This document shows positions 1 through 21,455 of a DNA stretch of 63,769 nucleotides, piece by piece; the stretch's first letter is position 1, and the number at the start of each line of letters is the position of its first letter. Under the pieces are notes generated by a model. The model was not told the origin of the DNA. It was given only the letters and a program-made list of their open reading frames with translations, and did not search any database. The stretch lies in the NCBI RefSeq assembly GCF_001949145.1, contig NW_019091356.1:3196713-3260481 (forward strand), given 5' to 3'. Source of the stretch: Acanthaster planci (lineage: Eukaryota; Echinodermata; Asteroidea; Valvatida; Acanthasteridae). Made by a program: the position numbers and the translations under genes.

Positions 1-86
1 TGACGGATTCTATTTCATTTCATTACCTTGTATGCAGAGTGATACCTGCTCAAGTAATTTCTTTTTGGGGGGGGGTTGCTTATCAG

Positions 87-9816
<9,730 letters not shown>

Positions 9817-9921
9817 GAGGACCCTGTCCCCCACCCCCAACCGTGTTCCCCCCCCCCATCCCATCTCCTCTCTGGAACATGATCTTCGGCGGGTTTACTC
9901 TTGGATTTAACCTCACTCGCC

Positions 9922-10006
9922 ATCTTGAAAAGAATGCTTACACTGTGAGTTGGATGGTTTGCTCTTTTCCTTTTTTCGCCATGTGTTCGAGCATTCTTTT
10001 CAAGAT
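9922..10006 (+). promoter_or_regulatory. 17-bp perfect inverted repeat in the 3' UTR
   Basis: ATCTTGAAAAGAATGCT (9922-9938) is the exact reverse complement of AGCATTCTTTTCAAGAT (9990-10006), separated by 51 nt, starting about 105 nt after the stop codon. In RNA it would form a long stem-loop. Confidence 0.7.
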
Positions 10007-11012
10007 AATTTCAAAGCCCAGAAAAGCTGGGATTTAAAAGAGAAAATTTTTAGGGGGGCGTTCCAAAACGCTAAACAAAGGTTGCTGATAATGGACTTCT
10101 TTCATAAGTATTGGGGTTGTGGTTGACCACAACGGGAGTTGATTCATATTGGAGAAGACCCAGGATGGGGTAGCTCCAAGGTGCAAGATGAATTGAGAAA
10201 CGATTGAATACCACCGACAATTTAAGGCCAAATTGTCAGGCGCGGCTCTTTGACATTTGGAAACGTCCAAAGAAGAAAGGGCCAAATTTAACCCCCAGAA
10301 AGGTGCAGATCGCAACACTTGGGGTGTCGGCAAAGGGCGATTCGCACTCTTTTGGGGGGGGTTTCTTATTGATGGGACCGTTGAGTTGGTTCTTCTGCTT
10401 GTTTTTATTCCCCTCCGAAATTCCTGACTTTTCACGCCTGCCCTGAGAAGGCCGCAAAATGGGACCTCGTTGGGTAGCCACCCTTTAGAACCGTAAACTG
10501 AATGAAATATCTGGCACCCAGCTCGACCATCCAGTTGGCAAAAGTTACGACGATCAGATCTTGCAAGTTGTGCGACCAGGTCGCGGTTGTTAGGCGTGAA
10601 TGATCAAGGAATCAACTTGCACAGTGATAGTGCCAGTTTTTAATTTTTCTTTTTTTTTTATATGAGAGGGAATGATGGATAATTTTGGCTGAAGTTATGA
10701 TGAAAAGTTGAATGGCTATTAAAATAATAAGAGGCATTGAAAAAATGGCATTCCGGAACAATTTATGGGAGAATATTAATGGAAAAAAATGAAAAAAAAA
10801 ACAGTAAAATGAAAAATGTGAAAAAAATAGTAAAATGTTAAAATAAAAAAAGACAAATATATATTATAAAGAGAAATTTAGTTTAAAACAATATGGGCCA
10901 TTATTTTCTGGAGAGAATTGTATATTATGGCCATATTTGTTACTTTATTTTTTACTTTTTGATAAAAAAAAACATAAAAAAAATTACAAAAAAATGGAGA
11001 TTTCATCCAGTG

Positions 11013-11019
11013 CTACCTC
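11013..11019 (+). promoter_or_regulatory. let-7 seed match in the 3' UTR
   Basis: The 7-mer CTACCTC pairs with let-7 seed positions 2-8. IGF2BP1 in vertebrates and Imp in Drosophila are established let-7 targets, so a site here is expected biologically. One 7-mer in several kb can also occur by chance. Confidence 0.4.
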
Positions 11020-12485
11020 TTGTCCAAAGTCTGTAATCGATACGTTTTTCCAATGTCGGGGAAAAATTTCAAAGATGAGACACATACTTGGCGTAGGAAA
11101 AAAAAATGCAAAAAGATGTTGGATTGATCCGACTTTCTTTGCAACACTACCGCTATCGCATTGGAGTAATCTACATTTTTAACGTCATGTTAAAAAAAGA
11201 AACCTCAGACCTGATTAAGAAATCCAACCAAGAGAAACAAAACAGAAATGAAAAATCCTCACCAAGATTTTGGATCATTGAAATGGGTCAACAAATGGTT
11301 TACTTGGCAATATAGTATAAATGCTGTGATGGACAGACCCCAAATCGAGCAAGTTTTTGTTTGCTCACTGTAAGAGGCAGCTTTTGATGTGGGGTGTCAT
11401 AAACAGGGTCCATCACTTCTTGAGAACTACTCTGATTGTGGGAGTTCCAGTTGCCTACTTGCTTGTTGAGTAACATGAAAGATGAGTTTCAGTGGTGGAA
11501 CTGAAGCATCGTTTTAGAATGATACTGGGTAGGAGTAGCAAGTTACCATGGCGATCAACAGTAACGTGTTAAATAATGGTCCCTCTGCCCTTCCTCCTTG
11601 CAACAACATATCGTATACTCGTAGATTGTAAGTATATTAACGGTTTTATCACCCAACTCGTATTTAAGAGTATTATTTGTGTTACTTAAGTGCAGAACGT
11701 TTAACTCCCGTTTCCTTCGGAATGGTGGACTACATCGAGACAAAACAAAACAACATTCAAATGACACAAAGTAGTCCCTTTTTTCCAGTGCCGTATCGTG
11801 TTAACAAACCAGGCCGTAAAAAAAAGCCAGCCTCTTTTTTTCTCTTTTGCACCGTACCCCCCGAGCAACCAAGTCGAAGAGATTCTGGTACAATTCTCAA
11901 CCGGAAACGTTGGCTCCTCTCATCGGTTGTTCGTTAGGGATGGATGACAGTTTCAATCTTGCCAACCGACTCCATTTTGGGAAGAGATCTCTTCTGAATG
12001 ATTGACCCTGGGGGTACAACCAAAGCAAAAAACTCTCCCTAAGCAGGTCTGTGCGCTGTCCTCTTGGAGGAGGACTGGACCACCCCGGTCGTTTGACAAC
12101 TTAGCCAGCTGATTTGCTTGAGTTGAGAGAAGGAGAGAGAGCAGTACAAACTTTTCATAGATAACGATTTCAGAGTGAAACCACACTGGTTTCTTGTGAC
12201 GGTGGTGAATTGCTTTTTTGAAACACCCACCATTACATTTTGGTGGGAAAAGAAGGATCCAGGCTGTGGGGTGATTCTTTTTTTTTTTCTTGGAGACTTT
12301 GTTTGGAAAGAAGCTTCTTGGAACAAGATTTAAAGAGGCAACAAAAAAACAAGCAGATCGGACTTGAAGACAACACAGTTACTGTCATCTTTTTTTTTTT
12401 TTTTATTTTTTTTTTTTTACTTTTTTTGTGTAAAAGGAAGCTGCACTCTTCAGAGTGAGCTGATCTCATCACCATAGTGATGAAA

Positions 12486-12513
12486 CTTTTTGCAATCGAA
12501 AGATTGCAGAGAA
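12486..12513 (+). promoter_or_regulatory. Hairpin with GAAA tetraloop
   Basis: TGCAATC-GAAA-GATTGCA (12491-12508) forms a 7-bp stem closed by a GNRA tetraloop, and flanking T and G/A bases extend it with wobble pairs. It lies in the probable 3' UTR. Confidence 0.4.
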
Positions 12514-15500
12514 AAAAACAATCTTTTGACGGCTTGGGCCAGAATGCATGGCGATTTTCACTCCTTTCCCATGGGAACCTGAACCGTAATCCAGGCACAC
12601 GCAGTCTTTTAATTTTTTCTCAAAAGACTTTGGGAAAGATGGTAGTCTGGTTTCCAAGCCCAACCTTGACATTACAAAAAAGTCAAGTACCTGCCTCTAA
12701 ATGGAAGTTTAAGCATGGGTCAAAAATAACGAACAGTTCTGTGCTCTGAGGAAAAGTGGCCGGTCAGTATTGGGAGAACAAATTTAAACCAAACGTGTAG
12801 AAGTTTGTGGCTCATTGGGACAGCTTACTGTTTTTGGTGACTCTTCGATTCAGCATGGCAAGGACCTCTGACTCGCTGTGATGGCAATTTGTAATGGTTA
12901 CATGCCATGTTATTAAACCTTTTTTTCAGAGAAAGTCGGAAACGAATGCTAAAATAACATGCACTTGGCGCTTCAGACGGGACTGAAGCCACCCGAACAT
13001 TTCTTTTAGCATCTGTTTCAATTGCTAGATGTGTACTCGTTTTCCTTCAATGTTTGGGTTTTTAAAAAAAGTATTTTGACGCAAACGGGCTTTAATTTGT
13101 TAAAAGAAGTTAGTTGTTGCTTTAATATAGTCATACCACAAAAAGAATGTAATCTTAAAGTAGGTGTTGAGGGATGCGTTTACCCCCAAGTCGCACACTT
13201 GGGAGAGACATACCCTAAATGTAGTTGTAATTTTACACTGGAGTCAAACGTTGAACGTTTTGTGTTGATGGTAAGATCCAGAGAAGAAAAAAAAACAAAA
13301 AACAACAAAAAAATCAAGGCCTCATCGAGCCTTAACGTTGTGTTTCAAACTAGTTGGAAGAGTTAAATCAGATTATTAATAACGTTGCACTTGTTTACCA
13401 ACTGTGACAGTCTCTATTTGTTCACATCACTTGTTACTAACAAATTACAATTTGATAGATTTAGTGTCAATGTATACGCCACAGAGAAGAGTTGTTAGAA
13501 TTTTTTAAGTAGCCTTTGGACTGGCCTAAACGGCAAACTGCAGCGAGGCAAATTCCGCCAGCTTTCATGAACTAGCTCTCAGGAAGCTGCCCTTGCCGAG
13601 GCATCTCTTTGCTTTATAAAACAGTATTTACAAATTATAAAAGAAAACGGTTCCTGTTACAAAGTTTAACTTAGCTAGCAATGAAATTCATTGGTTGTTA
13701 AATTAATGCTGATTTCGAGACTTTCTGAAGTTTACAAAAAGTGTATACTTTGCATCGTACATCTTTGTGATTTAACTGCATTTTTTTCCTTTTCATTATT
13801 GGTTTCTGTTAAATAAGCTTTTTTAGGACTTTATCTGATAATAGCATGGCATGGAACCATATTGAACTTGACGTGTATTTACAAGTTAACATTGGTTCAA
13901 TCTAGCAATGTGTCTGACAAAATTGGAGTGTTTGTTATGAAGAAATTGGGAGTTGACAGGGCCCGAAGAAATGTTTACCTTACGATATTTGTGAACTATC
14001 GCAGCTGAAAGCTGGGCTCTGTAAGCTTGTATCTGCAAGTGGTGTTTGAACGATCAGATGTTGAATTTGGCGAGCTTTAGTACAGCTTAATGCTAAGTTA
14101 AGCAACAGTGCTCATAATCCACTAAAGGTTTTTTTTTGGGGGGGGGGTATTTAAACTTCCTCCCTTTTCTTTGGTGTGAAAAAATTTCAATGCCAAAATG
14201 CTAATACCGATCAGGGAGAATTGGACGGGAATTCAGACTTTTGTGCTGAAAAAAAATCTGAACGGACACAGGAATTTTATTGTCAAAACGGGTTTGGACA
14301 GTTTTCTTGCCACTGTTGTCCGGGTGATTTTTTTTTACGGAAGGTTCGACCGTGTGGTAGATTTCCTCGTGGCCACATTTGTATTACGGGTGCGTGGTTA
14401 CGTTTGGAATTCTCGGAACAGCTTAGCAAAGTTGATAAGCAGAAAGGAGTTGAGGCAATTAAACACGTGCACATTGATGGTAAAAAACGCAGCCTTGGTC
14501 CAATGTGCCTGCCTCAATCTGCTGAAGATGGCAAACTGGTTATGCGAAGGGGCTAGATTTCTGAATCTTCACCCTTCGATCATATCATTTCTCCCACTGT
14601 TTTCATAAAATTCTGTGTTGCACTTAGCTTTCAAAAGGATTGTTCTTTCAAATGCTCAGTGGTGTTTAGGGCGGCCACTCATGAATTCTTTATTCACGTC
14701 CATAAACTGTTGAAATTGACTTGTGTCCACCTCACTTGCTAGATTGAGCTCATTGAACTGACGGGAAGAAATTGGACGGGCAGCTTGTAAAGAAAAACAC
14801 CTGCCACTACTCTGGCGAAATAAGCTCGTAGAGTGTGTCAAACAAGTCTGCCGTCAATTTTTGCCCAACACTATACGGGGAAAGGTATAACCATTACCCA
14901 GTCCCTTGTATTAATTAACTGCCCGTTTGCAATCTCTCATTTACACGTTTTATGTTTACTCTTACTGGATTAAAATCATTATTCATGTTCAGTTACTTTT
15001 TCTTTCTGCTGTCTGAATTATTCGGTGCCTTTGTTGTGTACGTGTCAAAAGATCGATTTAAAAAACACCAGTCCTGAATTGAATACGCACGTTGCGAGAT
15101 CATTTCTAGGCGTCCGGGTCGGTGGATGAGAAAGGTGCGAAAGTTACTGAGGGCGCTCTCCATCATTACCATCAAATAAAAACCAAGGTGCTTGACGTCT
15201 TTGGATGTTTTATGCGTGCCCAAAGGTCTTCAAAGGATCATTGCAGGGCAAGGTGACTGAGACAATGATGCACTGCGGGGAAGCGTTTTGGGATTTATCC
15301 TCGGAGGGACATGTTTCATTTGGGGACCTCGAAAGAGACCTTCAAAAACTACAATCCTGATTGTAAAAAAGTTGTAACTACACGTGACGACAGAGTGTAC
15401 TTATTGAAATCATTTTACAATGAAAAAAAAAACTGGAATGTGACAAATAATCAAATCACCCGATGATTCTAGAATCAGATTTATTTTATTCACTTGTTGG

Positions 15501-15598
15501 AGTTTTGGAAATAGTGTTGAATGGTCTCAGTTGACCAGGACAAACTGTTTTGCCTTTTTCAAATTTGTTAATGCAACCGCAACAGTGGACATGGGAGA

Positions 15599-15604
15599 AA
15601 TAAA
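15599..15604 (+). terminator. Candidate poly(A) signal, end of IGF2BP transcript
   Basis: AATAAA lies about 100-130 bp before the region with promoter-like motifs at 15.73 kb; a second AATAAA is at 15699-15704. This is the most distal position that makes sense for the upstream gene; earlier sites (10842, 15175) are alternatives. Confidence 0.3.
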
Positions 15605-15727
15605 AAAATCCCAATAGAATCATAATTATTGTGGTCGGCTCCTAATCCTGTTATTTCCGTCAGTAATTTCAGAGAACCCCCCCCCTTAAAAATTCTTGAA
15701 TAAAAAGTCACCGAGTTGAAAGTTGTT

Positions 15728-15850
15728 CCACGCATGCGCCAAACTTCACCTGTAAAAACTTGCGGTTTTCACATAGCATTTTTCAGTGTGTATGTAGCGT
15801 ACAGTTTTAATGTATGTAGTGTGTTGTTGGGTTTGCGTTTGGCGCGCTGC
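15728..15850 (+). promoter_or_regulatory. Probable promoter of the downstream (MYO10) gene
   Basis: GCATGCGC at 15732-15739 is an NRF1 core, directly followed by GCGCCAAA (E2F-like), and TTTGGCGCGC at 15838-15847 is a second E2F-like site. CpG frequency is clearly higher here and up to about 16330 than in the AT-rich DNA on both sides. No TATA box is evident. It is assigned to MYO10 because that is the next gene on this strand. Confidence 0.4.
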
Positions 15851-15919
15851 TGCTTGTGTCCGTCTGAGATGCTGCGTGTGACAGGAATTTATCCCCGTAG
15901 TATGCCGAATTTCTAACAG
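15850..15919 (+). other. Possible non-coding first exon of MYO10
   Basis: A consensus donor (AACAG|GTAAGT, exon end 15919) follows the promoter-like motifs. ATG codons here (15869, 15902) run into TAA at 15914, so the exon would be 5' UTR only. The exon start is arbitrary. No transcript evidence. Confidence 0.3.
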
Positions 15920-16953
15920 GTAAGTGTGAAGTTTCCTCGAGTCGTTGCAAAAAGCTGTTAGACCGTATTACTGCCTTCTCGTGGAGAATTTCTAGAGGCC
16001 GTCAGTTGTTGAAGAGTGGATTTTTTTGACGTTTGCAAATCTGGAAGAAGTGGCTGTGAATATCTCTCCAGACTCGTGAATAGGGCCTACGCATGGACAT
16101 TGCACGAATCGTGGCTGTCCGCCACAGCAAGAAATTTGGCCGCCGTGACCTCACAGTCCGCTCTCAGTCTTTGCGAAATTTTCGGATTTCCCGATATCTA
16201 CAGTTTGCCGTTAGCAGCCGCGTTTTTTGTGGGAAAAATACAGGTTTGTGGAATGTAGTGTCATGTCGACAAAACAATGCGTCCGATGCGCGACGGCCGT
16301 ATATGTGTCCATTGCCATTTTGTGCATGGCCTGTGCGCACTTCCGGGAAGTTGGCAGGCCGTGCACGTTTGGAATCAGAAACACACCGGTACTACCCTGT
16401 ACCACAGCCTGTAGTATTATTTGTAGAGTTTCAATATACGGACATCACCAGATTTTCCTTCCATTGGTATATCAGCCATGAGAAAGTGATAACACCCTAA
16501 AGAGTCAATTTCAGCAGCAAAAATATCAAAGCATGATTTAGGCCAAGGGCAAGGCCTATATATACGTGGACATTTCAGAAAATTCAGTTTTCAGACCAGT
16601 CTCATAATACTATACTAAGGGTTTGTGCAAAGAGTGTCAAGTCATGTCCGTGTATGGAAAAAATGTTGTTGGCTGAACCTACTTGCACTTGATGAAATAA
16701 AAAAATGTAATGTTTTGCATCATTCTCTTTCCAATTAGGCCTACTTCATGTACTAGCAGTTCAGTGGATTTTTAGACCCTTAGCCTAGCCTAGGCCCTTG
16801 AAAAATTGGGGACTCTCTGTCATCTCACAACTGTCTCCTTGGTTTGGTGTGGTTTCATTGATGACAATTCACATTTTCAAAATTTGCAGAAACTAGGTTT
16901 AATGTTTTTTTTTTACAAAAAGGCACATTTAATAGAATAATCAAGACTTATTT

Positions 16954-17117
16954 AATACGGGCGATTCACCTTTGAATCAATTCACCTAGTGCCCCTTTAA
17001 GAGGAGTTTGCAATGCGTTGGCCAATTACAACACACAAAATTTGTCGACCATTTCCAAACGTGCATTGGGTCGACAGATTTCGCGCATTGTGATTGGCCA
17101 ATGCCTTGCAAACTCAA
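16954..17117. mobile_element. MITE family A, truncated copy
   Basis: It starts AATACGGGCGATTCAC and contains TTTGTCGACCATTTCCAAACG and GTGATTGGCCAATGCCTTGCA, but the right terminal repeat is missing and there is an extra 30-bp segment near the left end. Confidence 0.65.
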
Positions 17118-20100
17118 AACTTGAAAAAGTATTTCAGGAAGCATTACCATGTCAGTGGAGGCGCATGCATTCCAGTCTGGGTGTTTCTATTGGCAATTTC
17201 ATGTACAGCTGAATGTTGAGAGACTTTGAAGGCACGCATGTTTCTGTGCATATCTGTGTATATTTAATGCTGATCGTCAAATATCACATGACTGATTGTC
17301 TGTACTCAATGTACAGATATGACAATTCTGTACAGTCATGATGTCATAGCATCTTAAAACAATCAGTTGAAAGGTTGCTCTCAAAGGTAAGAACCTAAAA
17401 CAAGATCTAACGATGAACAAGCAAAGCTGGTCGTGTTCCCACCTTCCTGGTGTGAACGCCCTTTTGTGTTTTCCCAGGCGAGTACACAGGGGCTAATGAT
17501 TACTGAATTTCTGGATGAAGTACTTTTACTGTCATGCTAAATGATGGATGGAGTAGTCAAGGTGCCAAACACTATGAATATTTTAATATTGAAACAATAT
17601 TAAAGTTTGATTTTGTTTGAAATGTGCCAGTGCAGGTTACTCAGGGTCCAGCTGGTGGGTGTTAAGGTACACATGTACATGTATTTTAGCCGAAGCTATT
17701 TAATAGCCGGATGCTATGTTATGTTTTGCGAAAAATTATATTAAATTTTCTTCTCACCCATTGCTCAGGATTGTAGCCAAAGGTTGTAAATGTTCAGAAT
17801 TGTGCAGCAGTGGCTCAGTATGCCTTGGAATACTCGTCTGCTGTAGTGCAAGAAAAAATTTACCTCGATAGACTTTTAAAAAAATGGTAAATGGATGAGA
17901 CCTTGTGAATAATGAAATTTGCAGACAAAGAAAATGACATCATTTCCAACAAGCGGCGCGACATGGTCGCCTGAAATGTTATGGATCAAGACTCGCCGAC
18001 GGCTGGCCGACTCCTGCATTGTTTATTAATTTGAAGGTTACATGTTGATGTTATTGTTGAAACATAAACTGGTGATTCATCCTCGATCTATGCGCACTAC
18101 CTCTGTGGGGGTTTAATGCACTCCTGAACATGATCAAACTCGTAAAAATTTCGGATTGGTAGCAGTTTGTCGATTACAATCCCTGGAGACCCGAGAAAAA
18201 TATTTATGCAAGAGGGTGCATATGAGATACCGGTTGGTGTGTGTTGAAGTGGGGAGATGCACAGATGTCTATACAGTATCCATTTCAGAAGCGTAACTGC
18301 TGCCCGCTGAATGTTGTGTTAGAAATAGGGTGTTCTCAGTGAGAAATGTTCAACAGAAATAAGATTTGTTCCTTTAACAAGCCATTGGTGTTGTTATCTC
18401 TTTTGGTAAGCTTCATGGGGCTAGGTGATAATCTTTGATGTTCGGAAGCAGTTTTTACTTTTAGCCTGTTTCTAAACTTCCCATTAGGTACTCGCAGGTA
18501 CCTATCAATAGGTAACAACTACACTGAAAAACTCGGCTGCAGCACTTGTAAGCACAAGGGGATCATGGTATAGAGTTTCATTTGTTGCTAAGTAACAACT
18601 GACCACTGCCAAGTTCACAGGAGTCCTCTTAGGTCAATTTACTGTGGCATACCTCAACGGCGAGAACCTATTTGCAGGTATTTCAGTGTCACTCCACGTT
18701 GATGAATACAGCAAGTGGGAATTCAATTGCATGTGCTGCTTTTGTAAATTGTATTGTATGGTTCTTGGGTGGGTGTGTTTTCTTGTACATATAATTTGTC
18801 TGCATGCATTTGGAAAAAATTGTGCATTATATGATTCAGTCATGCATGACTGATGACCCAATCCATGCCATGTTGGACCCCACAGACAAGACAGATAGCA
18901 TGTGGGGTCATCTTGACTTTTTCTGTGGGTCAAACAGAACGGTTCGCTAAGTGCACACCCCAAGTTCAGGCCCTATCATTCACCGTCCATTAACACATCC
19001 ATCCAGCAGGAGCTAACACTATGGCCTGAGGGGGGAGTTGCTTCAATATGTCAGGGGAGTGTGGCTTCTGATCTGTGGAAGTTATCCATCATTGGAAACA
19101 GATTATACTGGTGCATCGCATTGGCATTATATATAGGGAGGAAAAGGTTTTGACATGCTAGTACATGCAGTACGCTTTAGTGTAGTCTGATTTGGGTATT
19201 GGAAAAACACTGTCAAAAATGTGATTTCCTGGTTCAGTACGGGGCAGAGACTGTACATGTACATGTGAACTTGTATGCATCAACTTGCGTGCTTCATATA
19301 CCGGTTCTGTTCATGAAATGTAATGTATGCAGATGGGGTAGTTTAAGTAGAAATGCTAATGCGCGCATTTTCAGGACGTACATCAATTTCATTACATTTC
19401 CAAGGCTGGATGAGACTTATCACTGTGTATCCTCACATGAATATTCCTGATGTAATTTGTAAAAGATGCACAGCAACAACGGATGACAAAATTTGGCAGG
19501 GCGTTCCTCTACGCTACAAGCAAATTTTGTCAGGAGCCGAAATGGCTGTGTAGCACGTGGTGAACGGTTGTGGCTAATGTTTCAACGTTGTCATTCATAT
19601 GATACCAATAAGTGAGAGCATACGGTGTAATGAGTGTTTCCCGTGTCACTTGGTCCGCTGTGCTGGGTCCCATCTCTCCTTTTCATTAATCCCAAAGTTG
19701 TGTGTCCGGTGAGTTTGAGATGCGCAGCGATTGATTCCTGTTCATTTAGTCTTCCTCTCTGTCTCTAATTGTGACCACTTCTGCCACATTGGTAAAAGAT
19801 TTTCTCCAAAAGGTACCGTACACCAAATCTGTTGTAATCTTTAATTTCAACTACATGACATTTTACAAATTCTTGAAATATTATTAATGAATTAATCCTT
19901 TTGGGGAGTATGGTTTGCTAAGTTCAGTTTCTTGTACTTAAAGGGCCACCTTTCTTTGTCAGCTCTTGAAGTTTGAACGTTTGACCGCCAATTTTATTGT
20001 AATATATCAGAATTTTATGGGGGGGAGGTATCTCTCAGCATTGCTTATTGAGTTCCCACAAGCCACCCTGATTATAAGCATCATCTGCAAAGTACTCACA

Positions 20101-20575
20101 GCAGTCGTGAATCATCATGCTCGGCTCTCAAATTTCACAACACCGATGAGTGACTTTTCTCCTCAAGTTGATGAGTACAGCATGTGTTGCGCCAAAGAGG
20201 CCGCCCATATTTTCACCCTGTATCCTCGTCTGATGTGTGGAGTTGGAGTTGAGAGTGGATTGCATTATTGATGAAGATTATGATGAGAATGAGAGACTGT
20301 TATTTGTTCAAGGGGCTCAAGGCTAAGCTTTTGTACATGCTTAATGGGCTGGCAAAGATCAAGGCTGAGCTGTGGTTGATTTCAAGGAAGACGGTGAGGA
20401 TGGTGTCAATAGGTACAGTTTCTACGGAATTAACTTTTTATAAAATTTAGAACTTTTAGAATTTCTCCATGATCCAAATTCTACCTTGCAAAAAAGAGAG
20501 GCGCTTGTGCCAGATTCATTGTAAAATGCACAGAAATCTGAAGTTACTTTTAAAAATTTGTACAACTTCACAAAA

Positions 20576-21038
20576 TAGGGCTGTGCTGTATATCTGGATA
20601 TTTGATCGAGTATCCAATATTCAAATATTATTTTCGGAATTAGAATATTCGAATGCAAAATTTATGAAAACGAAGGGGGAATTGTCTTTTGTTTTAAATG
20701 AGAAAAATTGCACTGTGGAGGTTTGTTGCAAGCAGATTCAAATGAAAAGCGACAGAAATCTTACAACGATTCAAAAAAAAAATTATTCACTAAAAAATTT
20801 TAAAGGTCAAGAGGTATTGTTTGTCTCTAACTCTTGCTAAATTGTGGCTGGAAATACTCTTAGACATGAGAAGCTATTATAGTGATTATAATAAACAATT
20901 GTGTGTATTTTGCAACTGATTTTGTTTATGGATTTTTCATCAACAATCTGCTGGTTGGTACGACCGAATATTTGGATATTCAATCGAATTGAAGGTTGAA
21001 TATTCAAAGAGTGAATTATTCAAATTGACACAGCCCTA
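20576..21038. mobile_element. hAT-like MITE, 463 bp, with 8-bp target duplication
   Basis: Ends TAGGGCTGTG and CACAGCCCTA are inverted repeats. Flanking octamers TCACAAAA (20568-20575) and CCACAAAA (21039-21046) match at 7 of 8, as for an aged hAT target duplication. Sub-terminal AATATTCAAATA-type words are also arranged as inverted repeats. No transposase. Confidence 0.75.
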
Positions 21039-21289
21039 CCACAAAACCTCCTCTCCCTTGGAAGAAAAAAAATTGAGCATGGGCTAGTGCTTTCCATGCC
21101 AAAGTTATGAGTGGAAACTGATTTTGTTCGCTCACTTGCATACCATACACATTCAGTATGTACAAGTTCATGGTTCATCCCTATGTTCTCAGACAGGACA
21201 AAGATAACAAATGTGTTTTTTAGAGCTTAAAATGAGTTACAGTAGTTTTACAAAACAAACTTTTGTTTCATTGTCTAGTACATGTGTAC

Positions 21290-21455
21290 TTTGTAGTGTT
21301 CATGTACATGTACAGTACATAATACTTGAATAGGCTGTTGACCCACAGGTACATCCATTGTACATGTACACCTTCCTCCCTTCTTCCTGTGTACAGTGCA
21401 GTTGGAGTCCTGTGTACATGTACATGTAGGTACAGGTACTGTACATGTACATCTA
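21290..21455. repeat. Cluster of ACATGTAC palindromic words
   Basis: Many overlapping copies of GTACATGTAC and ACATGTACATGT occur here (for example 21300-21320, 21360-21370, 21414-21430, 21440-21455). Smaller clusters occur at about 17670, 19255, 22165, 22500-22545, 24688, 28350, 31185, 32640, 33168 and 35815. Confidence 0.6.

Larger units (their letters stand above)
9817..15604 (+). other. Probable long 3' UTR of IGF2BP
   Basis: About 5.8 kb after the stop has no exon-like coding and becomes strongly AT-rich, with A-runs and T-runs (10625-11000, 12390-12430). Very long 3' UTRs are known for IGF2BP genes. Candidate poly(A) signals are AATAAA at 10842-10847, ATTAAA near 12911, AATAAA at 15175-15180, 15599-15604 and 15699-15704. 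The true end cannot be fixed without transcripts; the UTR may be much shorter or use several ends. Confidence 0.45.

Noticed and set aside
14176-14608. Two overlapping 126-136-codon open frames in the 3' UTR
   Set aside because: No known domain, codon usage unlike the exons, and both frames are open over the same DNA, which argues for chance.
16016-16080. Peptide VDFFDV... considered as the missing MYO10 start (human MDNFF)
   Set aside because: It begins with GTG, not ATG; the resemblance is only a few residues and there is no fitting downstream donor.
16093-16500. 135-codon open frame near the putative promoter (MDIARIVAVRHSK...)
   Set aside because: No similarity to the MYO10 N-terminus, and composition is unlike the real exons. 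It may be chance openness in CpG-rich DNA.
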